From contig NZ_BAYB01000019.1 of assembly GCF_000685035.1 (NCBI RefSeq), forward strand, positions 110,643 through 174,642: a stretch of DNA of 64,000 nt. The letters are read 5' to 3'. This document shows, in pieces, positions 26,387 through 33,883 of the stretch; the stretch's first letter is position 1, and every line of letters begins with the position of its first letter. Source of the stretch: Paraburkholderia ferrariae NBRC 106233 (GTDB lineage Bacteria > Pseudomonadota > Gammaproteobacteria > Burkholderiales > Burkholderiaceae). The notes beneath the pieces were generated by a model that saw only the letters and a program-made list of their open reading frames with translations, made no database searches and was not told the DNA's origin. The translations under genes and the position numbers were made by a program.

Positions 26387-27031
26387 TCAATAAGCCGCGG
26401 TCGCGATTTCGCGGATGAAGCGGCCTTGCTCTAGTTCATCGACGAACGCAATCGCGTAGTCTTCCGCGGAAATGCGGCTTTCCTCCGCCGCATTGGCGAT
26501 CAGCGCGGTCGTGCCGGTGCGGAACTGCCCCGTGCGCTCGCCCGGGGCGATCATCGCGGCCGGCGCGAAGAAGGTCCAGTCGAGATCGGTCACGGTGCGA
26601 TAGAAGTTGAACGCATCGCGATGCGCGAGCGCAATGCCCTTCCACGCAGCGGGAAAGCTCTCCGAATCGACCAGTTGCTTGCCGGGCGCGACTTCGAGCG
26701 AGCCTGCGCCGCCCACCACCACGAGGCGCTTGAGCCCCGCCGCGCGCACGCCCTCGACGAGCGCATGGCTCGCGCTCAGGAGGTCCGCCACACGGTCGTG
26801 CGGCGGCGCATAGGCGCTCGCGACGACGTCATGGCCGCGCACCGCGGCGGCAACGCTGGCCGCATCGAGCAGATCCGCCTTCGAAGCGACGATGTTCGGG
26901 CCGGCAGCGACGCGCTCGGGCTGACGCGCCAGTGCGCTCACGCGGTGGCCGCGCCGTGCGGCTTCGGCGGCGATGCGCGAACCGATCGTGCCGGTTGCGC
27001 CAAAGAGGGCGATATTCAGCGACTTGCTCAT
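26387..27031 (-). CDS. NAD(P)-binding oxidoreductase-like protein (atypical SDR)
   Basis: A 214-residue Rossmann protein with the nucleotide-binding motif GATGTIGSRIAAEA at residue 10 and LVVVGGAGSLEV near residue 105. It resembles the YwnB/NmrA-like atypical short-chain dehydrogenases, which often lack the YxxxK catalytic pair. The substrate is unknown. It lies downstream of an Rrf2 regulator on the same strand, separated by a terminator and its own operator-like palindrome. B. subtilis has a similar ywnA (Rrf2)-ywnB association. Confidence 0.85.
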   Translation of the reverse strand: MSKSLNIALFGATGTIGSRIAAEAARRGHRVSALARQPERVAAGPNIVASKADLLDAASVAAAVRGHDVVASAYAPPHDRVADLLSASHALVEGVRAAGLKRLVVVGGAGSLEVAPGKQLVDSESFPAAWKGIALAHRDAFNFYRTVTDLDWTFFAPAAMIAPGERTGQFRTGTTALIANAAEESRISAEDYAIAFVDELEQGRFIREIATAAY

Positions 27032-27052
27032 GTTACGGCTCCTGTTCGAATT

Positions 27053-27075
27053 TATGTAACCAATATAGTTACATA
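27053..27075. promoter_or_regulatory. palindromic operator upstream of the NAD(P)-binding gene
   Basis: A perfect 8-bp inverted repeat TATGTAAC-N7-GTTACATA, 21 bases upstream of the ATG at 27031. The same half-sites and spacing recur before the Rrf2 gene at 27649-27667, which suggests both are bound by that regulator. Confidence 0.75.
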
Positions 27076-27084
27076 TAAGCGGCT

Positions 27085-27105
27085 AAAAAACGGGGCATAG
27101 CCCCG
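27085..27105 (-). terminator. intrinsic terminator of the Rrf2 gene
   Basis: A perfect 6-bp GC stem (27091-27096 with 27100-27105), a 3-base loop, and six Ts on the minus strand (27085-27090). It separates the regulator transcript from the oxidoreductase gene. Confidence 0.85.
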
Positions 27106-27140
27106 ATGGACAATTCGATACGGCCCATATGGATCATGCC

Positions 27141-27176
27141 GCTCGTGTCGCTCGTGTCGCCCGTGTCGCTCACGTC
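27141..27176. repeat. four tandem 9-bp units
   Basis: GCTCGTGTC, GCTCGTGTC, GCCCGTGTC, GCTCACGTC in succession. The array overlaps the stop codon of the Rrf2 gene (27170-27172), so unit number could shift its C-terminus. Confidence 0.75.
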
Positions 27177-27628
27177 CGGCGTGGCGAGCGCGCGCGTTCC
27201 AGTTTGCGCTCGCTGCGCTCCACGTCCTCGACGACGTCGGCGAGCGTGCGCCCCGCCAGCGACGCCTCCATCGCGCGCTGCGCATCCCCAATCACGCCGC
27301 GCAGCGTGTGCTGGATATGCCGCCCGACCATGCAGGCCGGATTCGGCTCTTCGCGGTGCATGGCGAAGAGCTGGGCGTCGTCCACGGCGCGATAGACATC
27401 GAGCAGCGTGATGGACCCGGGCTCGCGCGCGAGCAACGCCCCGCCGCCCGCACCGAGCTGCGATGCCGTGAGGCCCGCATTGGCGAGCATCGTGAGCAGA
27501 CGCCGGATCAGTGCGGGATTCGTGTTCACGCTGCCCGCGATGATCTCCGACGAAAGCGGTGCGCCCTCCTGCTGCGCGAGCAGCGCCAGCACGTGTACAG
27601 CAAACGCGAAGCGGCTACTCGTGTTCAC
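27170..27628 (-). CDS. Rrf2-family transcriptional regulator
   Basis: A 152-residue Rrf2 protein. The winged HTH is in the first 75 residues (SRFAFAVHVLALLAQQEG, then NTNPALIRRLLTMLANAGLTASQLGAGGGALLARE). It has only one cysteine (in NPACMVG near residue 98), so it lacks the three-Cys iron-sulfur site of IscR/NsrR and belongs to the cluster-free YwnA-like type. A redox or small-molecule signal is possible. An operator-like palindrome directly precedes it, and the same palindrome precedes the NAD(P)-binding gene. Confidence 0.9.
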   Translation of the reverse strand: MNTSSRFAFAVHVLALLAQQEGAPLSSEIIAGSVNTNPALIRRLLTMLANAGLTASQLGAGGGALLAREPGSITLLDVYRAVDDAQLFAMHREEPNPACMVGRHIQHTLRGVIGDAQRAMEASLAGRTLADVVEDVERSERKLERARSPRRT

Positions 27629-27648
27629 GGCAAACCTGCATCGAAAAG

Positions 27649-27667
27649 TGTAACCATGATAATTACA
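27649..27667. promoter_or_regulatory. palindromic operator upstream of the Rrf2 gene
   Basis: TGTAAC-N7-ATTACA, 20 bases upstream of the Rrf2 start. It has the same half-site and 7-base spacer as the palindrome at 27053-27075. Probable autoregulatory site. Confidence 0.7.
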
Positions 27668-27720
27668 TTAATTGAGATCGTCAAGCGCGAAGCGCCAAGC
27701 CCGGCGCTGCGAGCGCAGCG

Positions 27721-28191
27721 TCACTGGCTCGCCGCTGCGGGCGACGATGCCGCCGCCGCGGAAGCCGCCGCCGCGCTGCTCGCCCACTGCTGGAGCGAGC
27801 GCCCGGCGAACTGAAGCCCCGTGCCCGTCGCCGCCGCGGCATGACCGAGCAGGGACTGCGCGGCGCTTGCCGCATCGCGCAACTGCCCTTGCGCCGAAGA
27901 CGCGAGCTCGCCGGTCGAAGCGCTTGCCTGCGTCGCCCCAGAAGCGGCGCTCCCAAGCTGCTGCTGCGCGGCATCGACCTGCTGGTTCACGAAGCTCGCT
28001 GCCTGATCGAGTTGCTGCTTCGCCTGATCGGCCATCTTCTGGGCGGCCTGCTGGGCCGCCTGCTGCACGGCGTCGGCCGATTTGCCCGCGAGATCGGCGG
28101 GCGGCGGATTCTGCTTGTTGCAACCCGCGGCGAGTACGGCCATGGCCAGAACGGGCACGGCGGCCGCGCGTATCGATACCTTGAAATACAT
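27721..28191 (-). CDS. Ala/Gln-rich lipoprotein
   Basis: A 156-residue lipoprotein. The basic start MYFKVSIRA is followed by a hydrophobic core and the lipobox LAAGC, with the lipidated cysteine at about residue 24. The mature part is almost entirely Ala, Gln, Ser and Gly, in a long amphipathic helix with repeated QQAAQ-type segments. AGGA five bases before the ATG at 28191 selects that start. The preceding GNAT gene stop (28194) nearly touches it, so the two are co-transcribed. Function unknown; an envelope spacer or coiled-coil role is possible. Confidence 0.78.
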   Translation of the reverse strand: MYFKVSIRAAAVPVLAMAVLAAGCNKQNPPPADLAGKSADAVQQAAQQAAQKMADQAKQQLDQAASFVNQQVDAAQQQLGSAASGATQASASTGELASSAQGQLRDAASAAQSLLGHAAAATGTGLQFAGRSLQQWASSAAAASAAAASSPAAASQ

Positions 28192-28193
28192 GG

Positions 28194-28715
28194 TCATCCT
28201 GAAAGATTGGCCGCGCGAAGCGGCTTGGCCATCTGAAAACGCGGCAATGATACGCCGCCGCGCCCTACGACTTCCATGGCGACCAGCGAAAAGCCGGCCC
28301 GCTCGAACACAGGGCGGGCAAGCACGCTGGCCTCCGTGCGCAACACGCTCGCGCCCTCCCCGCGCGCGCATGCCTCCAGCCGCGCGAGCAGCGCCGAAGC
28401 GAGCCCGTGCCGCACCCACGCCGGCGCGACATACAGCATCTCCACGTGGTCGGCCGGGAAAAGCTGCCCGAACGCGACGCTTGCGCCCGCGCAATCGGCC
28501 ACGAGCGTCGTGCCGCGCGCAAGACGGGCATCGAACGCCGCGAGATCGTCGGCGCCCGAGGCCCATGCCGCTCGCTGCGCCGCGTCGTAGTGCGGCGCGG
28601 CAAGCGCGATGACCGCGGCGCGAAAGAGCGCGGCGAGCGGCGCGGCATCGCGGCCCGGCACATAGGGGCGCCAGGCGATGCCGGAAGGAGGACGCGTAAC
28701 GGAAGCTTCAATCAT
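28194..28715 (-). CDS. GNAT-family N-acetyltransferase
   Basis: A 173-residue GNAT acetyltransferase. The acetyl-CoA binding core is visible at VEMLYVAPAWVRHGLASALLARLEACARGEG (residues about 90-120), with motif B-like VFERAGFSLVAMEVVGRGG near residue 135. The acceptor substrate is unknown. First gene of a two-gene minus-strand unit with the lipoprotein. Divergent from the DJ-1-like gene. Confidence 0.86.
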   Translation of the reverse strand: MIEASVTRPPSGIAWRPYVPGRDAAPLAALFRAAVIALAAPHYDAAQRAAWASGADDLAAFDARLARGTTLVADCAGASVAFGQLFPADHVEMLYVAPAWVRHGLASALLARLEACARGEGASVLRTEASVLARPVFERAGFSLVAMEVVGRGGVSLPRFQMAKPLRAANLSG

Positions 28716-28774
28716 GCTGGAGTAGACTGCCCGAGGGTTTGCCGTGTTCCATCAATCAACGCAGGAGGCATGCA

Positions 28775-29356
28775 ATGGCAGTCAGGAAGATTCTGTTCCT
28801 CACGGGCGACTTTGCCGAGGACTATGAAACGATGGTGCCGTTCCAGGCGCTACAGGCCGTGGGGCACCGCGTCGATGCCGTGTGTCCGGGCAAAAAGGCC
28901 GGCGAGCGGATCAAGACCGCCATCCACGACTTCGAGGGCGACCAGACCTACACGGAAAAGCCGGGCCACCAGTTCGCGCTCAATGCCAGCTTCGACGAGA
29001 TCGACCCCGCGGCCTACGACGCACTCGCCATCGCCGGCGGCCGCGCGCCGGAATATCTGCGGCTCGATCCGAAGGTCATCGAAATCGTGCGTCACTTCGT
29101 GAGTGCGAACAAGCCGGTGGCGGCCATTTGCCACGCCGCGCAACTGCTCGCGGCGGCCGAGGTCATCCGGGGCAAGCGCATTTCGGCCTATCCGGCGTGC
29201 GCGCCCGAAGTGCGCCTGGCGGGCGGCGAATACGCCGACATTCCCATCGACAGCGCCGTCACCGATGCCCCCTTCGTCACCGCCCCGGCGTGGCCCGCGC
29301 ATCCCGAATGGCTGCGGCAGTTTCTCGTGCTGCTCGGTACGCGGATCGAGCCTTGA
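28775..29356 (+). CDS. DJ-1/PfpI-family protein
   Basis: A 193-residue DJ-1/PfpI superfamily protein. The nucleophile-elbow cysteine is C119 in AAICHAAQLLAAA with H120 next to it, and an acidic residue is in GDFAEDYE near residue 15. Members include protein/nucleotide deglycases and chaperones. The specific activity is not readable. AGGAGG-type site CAGGAGGCA at 28762-28770 fixes the ATG at 28775. Confidence 0.9.
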   Translation: MAVRKILFLTGDFAEDYETMVPFQALQAVGHRVDAVCPGKKAGERIKTAIHDFEGDQTYTEKPGHQFALNASFDEIDPAAYDALAIAGGRAPEYLRLDPKVIEIVRHFVSANKPVAAICHAAQLLAAAEVIRGKRISAYPACAPEVRLAGGEYADIPIDSAVTDAPFVTAPAWPAHPEWLRQFLVLLGTRIEP

Positions 29357-29468
29357 ACCTTCCGCGCGCGAGGCAAGCGGCAAGTCCAGCATGATCTTTT
29401 AAGACAGGTCCGATATTCCGTGGAGACACGGCCTCCTAGAGTGCTCGTTTGCTCTAGAGATAGCGGTG

Positions 29469-29795
29469 ATGGATCTGACGGACTGGATTGCGATACTCGC
29501 GATCGCCCTGCTGGCGATCGCTTTTTTTTGCCCGCGTGCCAAGCGTCACGCAACGCGCGTGGACCGCGCGCGCCTGCGGCTCGGCACGCGGCTCGTCGTG
29601 CAGGCCGCACTCGCGCTCTGGGGTGCCCTGCTGACGCTCGAACGCTGCCTGGTGTTCCCGCACGCCCTGCCGTTCGGGCTGACCGCCCCGCCGGGCGCGA
29701 TGCTCGCCGTCGCGCTCCTGCTGGGCTGCGCGGGCGGCTTCTGGGCAATCCGCGGCACCTGGCTGCTGCGTTCGCGGCGTCTCTTCGGCACTTGA
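29469..29795 (+). CDS. small multipass membrane protein of unknown function
   Basis: A 108-residue protein with three hydrophobic segments (about residues 6-21, 42-60 and 75-95), separated by Arg-rich loops (CPRAKRHATRVDRARLRLG). No family recognised. A GTG at 29466 directly before the ATG is an alternative start. It converges with the histidine kinase gene. A two-and-a-half copy 10-bp repeat (CAACGGACTT) lies at 29818-29842 between them. Confidence 0.65.
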   Translation: MDLTDWIAILAIALLAIAFFCPRAKRHATRVDRARLRLGTRLVVQAALALWGALLTLERCLVFPHALPFGLTAPPGAMLAVALLLGCAGGFWAIRGTWLLRSRRLFGT

Positions 29796-29848
29796 TAGCA
29801 GCGGGCAGCCCGGCGTCAACGGACTTCAACGGACTTCAACGCGCTCCA

Positions 29849-31645
29849 TCAGCCGCGGTCGATGGCCCCGCCGGCGCGGCGCAACGCCTCGGCGAGCGGG
29901 CTCGGCGGTATGAAGCCTTCCCTGGCCTCCCCGGCCGCGCCGCTATCCCTGCCGCTATCCCCACCGTTGTCCCCGCCGCTACCCGCACTGTCGTCCTCCC
30001 CATCCCCCTCGTCCTGAACCACGAGCGCGCCATCGGATTCGCCGGGCGCCTGCGGCACGACGGCCAGCGCGTCGGGCAGCGACAGGTAGAAGGTCGATCC
30101 CTCGCCCTCGCGCGATTCCACCCACACACGCCCGCCGTGGCGCTCGACCATGCGCCGCACGAGCGCAAGCCCGATGCCCTCGCCCGGCGCGACGTTGCCG
30201 TGCATGCGCTGGAACGCCTGGAAGAGCCGCGGCAGCGCCACTTCGGGAATCCCAAGGCCGTTGTCGCGCACATAGAAAATCTGCAGCGACGCCACGCCCG
30301 GCGGCGCAGGCGCGGTGCCGACCTCGACCTTGCCGTCGCGCGTGGGATCGAGATAGTTGAGCGCATTGCCCACGAGATTCGCGAAAACCTGCTCGAGCGC
30401 GGTCGGGTCGCCCCAGACGGCCGGCAGCGGCCGCACGCTCACCGTCGCGTTGCGGGCCCGGATCGAGCCATGCATCGCGTCCACCACGCGCTGCACCAGT
30501 TCCTGCACGTTCACGCGCTGGCTCCGGTATTCCACGCGCCCCACCCGGGCGAGCCGCAGCAGCGCGTCGATGATGTGGGCGGCGCGCAGCACGGCCGTCT
30601 GCAGATAGCGCAGCGCCACGCCAATGTCTTCGTCGACGACCCGGTTGACATGCTCGCGCGCCTCGGGCGAAAGCGACGAACGCCCGACCAGTTCGCGCAG
30701 ATCGTCGCAGGCATGGTCCAGCTCGCGCGAAAAGCCCTGCAGGTTCACGAGCGGCGCGCGCAGATCGTGCGACACGCTGTGGATGAACATCTCGTTTTCC
30801 TGGGTCTGCTGGCGCAGGTTCTCGTTGATCTGCGCCAGCTGGTCCGCGCGGCGCGCGAGGTCCGCCTGGAAGCCCACGCGCAGGCGCTCGGCCTCGATCA
30901 GCCGCTGGCTGATCTGGTGCAGCGTCAGATCGAGCCGCGCGATCTCGTCGTTGCCCGAGGTGAGCGGCGCGAGCGGCTCGTTGCCCGCGAGCCGGCTGGC
31001 GTTGTCCGAGAGCGTGTCGAGCCGCCCGCGCACGCCGCGCGTGAAGACCCACACCGCGAGCGCCACGAGCACGATCGAGCCCACCACCGCCGCCATCACG
31101 AGCGTCTGCTGCTGCGCGCGCGCAGTCTCGGCCGCGGTCACGCGCAGTACGTCGAGCCGGCGCTCCTCGGTCTGGAACGCCGTGATCTGGGCGCGCACGC
31201 GGTCGAGCACGTCGGAACCCGTCAGCAGACGAAAGCGGTCGGTGAGCTCGCCGTTGCGTCCCGAATGCAGCAGATCCTGAATGCGGTCGGACCACTGCCG
31301 GTAGTTCTGCACCGCCTGGCGGATCTGCACGGCGCGCTCGACCTGGGCGGGATTGTCGGCCACGAGTTCGGCCAGGCGGTCGATGCGCTGGTCGATGTCC
31401 ACCCACGTCGATACCGGGGTCGAGAAGGCCGTGTCGGCCGCCGCCACGGCGCCGCGCAACTGCACCGATTCGATCAGCACCGGCTCGAGCACACGCCCGG
31501 CCTGCTCGAGCACCTCCTGGCTGTGCTGGCTCCAGCGTTCGGCGGCTTCGGCGTCGGCCTCGGCCTTGACGATGCCCGAGAGCAGCGTGAGTTCGAACAG
31601 GGCGGGAATCGCGATCAGCAACAGCCCTTTTGTCGTTAGTCGCAT
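29849..31645 (-). CDS. membrane sensor histidine kinase (CHASE3-like sensor)
   Basis: A 598-residue kinase. TM1 at residues 7-25, a helical extracytoplasmic domain resembling CHASE3 (about 30-175; VRAAVAA-type helices, TGSDVLDRVRAQI), TM2 near 185-207, HAMP (about 208-262), a coiled coil, HisKA with phospho-accepting His near 292 in HSVSHDLRAPLVNLQGFSREL, and HATPase with NLVGNALNYL, RDNGLGIP and GEGIGLALVRRMV. A Pro/Gly/Asp-rich tail follows. The start at 31645 (MRLTTKG) matches a signal-anchor. The layout resembles phytochrome-like/CHASE3 kinases. No response regulator is adjacent, so its partner is elsewhere. Confidence 0.9.
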   Translation of the reverse strand: MRLTTKGLLLIAIPALFELTLLSGIVKAEADAEAAERWSQHSQEVLEQAGRVLEPVLIESVQLRGAVAAADTAFSTPVSTWVDIDQRIDRLAELVADNPAQVERAVQIRQAVQNYRQWSDRIQDLLHSGRNGELTDRFRLLTGSDVLDRVRAQITAFQTEERRLDVLRVTAAETARAQQQTLVMAAVVGSIVLVALAVWVFTRGVRGRLDTLSDNASRLAGNEPLAPLTSGNDEIARLDLTLHQISQRLIEAERLRVGFQADLARRADQLAQINENLRQQTQENEMFIHSVSHDLRAPLVNLQGFSRELDHACDDLRELVGRSSLSPEAREHVNRVVDEDIGVALRYLQTAVLRAAHIIDALLRLARVGRVEYRSQRVNVQELVQRVVDAMHGSIRARNATVSVRPLPAVWGDPTALEQVFANLVGNALNYLDPTRDGKVEVGTAPAPPGVASLQIFYVRDNGLGIPEVALPRLFQAFQRMHGNVAPGEGIGLALVRRMVERHGGRVWVESREGEGSTFYLSLPDALAVVPQAPGESDGALVVQDEGDGEDDSAGSGGDNGGDSGRDSGAAGEAREGFIPPSPLAEALRRAGGAIDRG

Positions 31646-31866
31646 GCAGTGGCGGGTTCGGGGATTCCGGACGTTATAAATCGATCTGGCCATTATGTCG
31701 GCGTTTGTGCACGAGGGGCAGCCTCTGTAGCTTCCGTATGTCTCCTGTGTTCAAGCTGCAAGGCTTCGCCCGCGTCCCTCTGCGCCGGTTAGCGTCGGCA
31801 AGGCAGAAAGGAAAATCGAATAAATCGCCCCGATCTGGCGCCTGACATCCCCATGTGCGGGCGTAC

Positions 31867-31881
31867 GCACCGAAATTGTGC
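31867..31881. promoter_or_regulatory. NtrC-like enhancer site upstream of amt
   Basis: GCACC-GAAAT-TGTGC matches the NtrC dyad GCACC-N5-GGTGC at 9 of 10 arm positions. It is about 160-175 bases upstream of the start site predicted for the sigma-54 promoter, within the usual enhancer distance. Confidence 0.55.
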
Positions 31882-32016
31882 CGCCGTGCCGCGCTTGCGG
31901 GCAGAGCTTGCGCACCGGACTCGAACACGCACCGCCCGGCGCCCACCCGATGCAGTGCGCGCGCGCACCGTATCGACGCCTGCGCCAGCTCCCGATTCAC
32001 CGCTTTGGCGCGGCAC

Positions 32017-32032
32017 TGGCCCGCATCTTGCT
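32017..32032 (+). promoter_or_regulatory. sigma-54 promoter of the ammonium transporter gene
   Basis: TGGCCCGCATCTTGCT matches the -24/-12 consensus TGGCACG-N4-TTGCW with one mismatch, keeping the essential GG and GC. Predicted start site near 32042, about 30 bases before the ATG at 32072. This fits nitrogen-limitation control. Confidence 0.75.
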
Positions 32033-32071
32033 CTTGCCTGCGCTCTTTTTGGGCAACCACGACACGATACG

Positions 32072-33274
32072 ATGGACACTCTCAAGACCGGCACCGACAC
32101 GCTCTTCCTGCTGCTCGGCGCGGCCATGGTGCTCGCGATGCACGCGGGCTTCGCCTTTCTCGAGCTCGGCACCGTGCGCAAGAAGAACCAGGTCAATGCG
32201 CTCGTGAAGATCCTCGTGGACTTCTCGGTCTCGACGATCGCCTACTTCTTCATCGGCTACACGATCGCCTACGGCGTGCAGTTCTTCGATCCCGCCGACG
32301 TGCTCGCCCGGCACAACGGCTACGCGCTCGTGCGCTTCTTCTTCCTGCTCACGTTCGCGGCGGCCATTCCCGCCATCGTCTCGGGCGGCATTGCCGAGCG
32401 CTCGAAGTTCAATCCGCAGCTCTTCGCGACCTTCGTGATCGTGGGCTTCGTCTACCCGTTCTTCGAGGGCATCGTCTGGAACGGCCGCTTCGGCATCCAG
32501 GACGCATTCGCGCACCTTTTCGGCGCGCCGTTTCACGATTTCGCGGGATCGGTGGTCGTGCATGCGTTCGGCGGCTGGGTCGCGCTGCCGGCCGTGATAC
32601 TGCTGGGCGCACGCCACGGCCGCTATACGCGCGACGGCCGCGTCGCCGCGCATCCGCCGTCGAACATCCCGTTCCTCGCGCTCGGCGCCTGGGTGCTCGC
32701 GGTGGGCTGGTTCGGCTTTAACGTCATGAGCGCCCAGAGCATCGACAAGATCAGCGGGCTCGTGGCCGTGAACTCGCTCATGGCGATGGTGGGCGGCACG
32801 CTCTCGGCCTGGCTCGCGGGCCGCAACGACCCGGGCTTCACCTATAACGGGCCGCTCGCCGGCCTCGTGGCCGTGTGCGCGGGCTCGGACCTCATGCATC
32901 CGCTCGGCGCGCTCGTGACCGGCGCGGTGGCAGGCGTGCTGTTCGTCACCATGTTCACCTGCGTGCAGAACCGCTGGCGCATCGACGACGTGCTCGGCGT
33001 CTGGCCGCTGCACGGGCTGTGCGGCGCGTGGGGCGGCATCGCCGCCGGCATCTTCGGCATGCGCTGGGCGGGCGGGATGGGCGGCGTGTCGTTCTGGGCG
33101 CAGGTGGCGGGCACGCTGGGCGGCATTGTGCTTGCGACGCTCGGCGGCACGATCGTCTACGGCGCGCTGCGCATGACCGTGGGCCTGCGTATCGACCGGG
33201 AGGAGGAATACAACGGCGCCGATCTCTCGATCCACAAGATCACGGCCACGCCGGAGCGGGAGACGGTGGCCTGA
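32072..33274 (+). CDS. amt: ammonium transporter (Amt/MEP/Rh family)
   Basis: A 400-residue inner-membrane ammonium channel with about 11 TM segments. Conserved pore features are visible: the aspartate and first twin histidine in HDFAGSVVVHAFGG near residue 165, and the second histidine in GVWPLHGLCGAWGG near residue 312. The C-terminal cytoplasmic tail (GLRIDREEEYNGADLSIH) is the region that binds GlnK in the family. No glnK is next to it. A sigma-54-type promoter lies 40 bases upstream and an NtrC-like site about 190 bases upstream of the ATG. Confidence 0.93.
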   Translation: MDTLKTGTDTLFLLLGAAMVLAMHAGFAFLELGTVRKKNQVNALVKILVDFSVSTIAYFFIGYTIAYGVQFFDPADVLARHNGYALVRFFFLLTFAAAIPAIVSGGIAERSKFNPQLFATFVIVGFVYPFFEGIVWNGRFGIQDAFAHLFGAPFHDFAGSVVVHAFGGWVALPAVILLGARHGRYTRDGRVAAHPPSNIPFLALGAWVLAVGWFGFNVMSAQSIDKISGLVAVNSLMAMVGGTLSAWLAGRNDPGFTYNGPLAGLVAVCAGSDLMHPLGALVTGAVAGVLFVTMFTCVQNRWRIDDVLGVWPLHGLCGAWGGIAAGIFGMRWAGGMGGVSFWAQVAGTLGGIVLATLGGTIVYGALRMTVGLRIDREEEYNGADLSIHKITATPERETVA

Positions 33275-33334
33275 TCTGCGCCGCCCTGTCGCCCTATCGC
33301 CCCGCCGGCTCCGCTGGCGGCTGCGCGCGGCGCG

Positions 33335-33462
33335 TCAGAAGTCGATCTTCGCGTTCAGGCTCACGGTACGCGGATCGCCCGGGGCGATGTAGTTCGCGTA
33401 CTGGTACATCCAGTAGCGGCGGTTCCCGATGTTGTCGATGGCCGCGCGCAGCGTCACGTCCG
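33335..33462 (-). pseudogene. C-terminal remnant of a TonB-dependent siderophore receptor
   Basis: On the minus strand this encodes about 42 residues ending at a TGA, reading VTLRAAIDNIGNRRYW and then PGDPRTVSLNAKIDF. This is the closing beta-strand of ferric-siderophore receptors, including the terminal aromatic residue. The frame then runs into a hairpin and a poly-A/T tract, with no upstream receptor sequence. The rest of the gene is gone. It marks a deletion or rearrangement point between amt and the IclR gene. Confidence 0.8.
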
Positions 33463-33479
33463 ATTGCCTCGCGGCAATC

Positions 33480-33510
33480 AAAAAAAAAGCGTCACGTGTG
33501 CACGTGACGC
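33480..33510 (-). terminator. strong minus-strand intrinsic terminator
   Basis: A perfect 10-bp palindromic stem (33489-33498 with 33501-33510), followed on the minus strand by nine Ts (33480-33488). There is no annotated minus-strand gene upstream of it, only the structured stretch to about 33651, so it may end a small RNA. Confidence 0.8.
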
Positions 33511-33620
33511 CTTAAAAGTTCTAGCCATTCCGAGGGCCGTGCTAGAACCTGAGAGGGGGTATTTCGACTGGCGCTTGCCTTGTGGAACCGCCATGATAAT
33601 TTATGCGTATTGCATAAACT
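33480..33620 (-). ncRNA. candidate small RNA locus
   Basis: Reading on the minus strand: a perfect palindrome TTTATGC-N5-GCATAAA (33600-33618) in an AT-rich promoter-like patch, a GGCG/CGCC hairpin near 33570-33593, an 8-bp stem GTTCTAGC/GCTAGAAC (33518-33525 with 33541-33548), then the strong terminator at 33480-33510. The frames hold no convincing protein. This arrangement is what a roughly 100-base trans-acting RNA looks like. The exact 5' end and any function are unknown. Confidence 0.4.
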
Positions 33621-33834
33621 CCGGCACATTAAAACCCCGCGCTCTGCGGGGTCAATCGAAATGTCATTCCATTTTTTACCGGCCTGCTGACTAAGTCAAG
33701 CAAAATCTATCCAGAAGCCGGGAATCGGCAACCGGGCGCATCGGCCGCTATCCGGCGATCATTTTACCCCTAACTTCATGGCCTGAGTGCACCGCACTGG
33801 TGCGCGGCGATGCATGAGGGCGTTCCCTCAGGCG

Positions 33835-33856
33835 ACAATATGTGCTGAAATATTGT
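33835..33856. promoter_or_regulatory. palindrome upstream of the IclR gene
   Basis: A perfect 7-bp inverted repeat ACAATAT-N8-ATATTGT, 27 bases before the ATG at 33884. A second perfect 6-bp repeat TGAGGG-N4-CCCTCA lies at 33815-33830. Position suggests autoregulatory operators of the IclR protein. Confidence 0.6.
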
Positions 33857-33883
33857 TTCAAAAAAACGCAAAAATCCCCTGAG

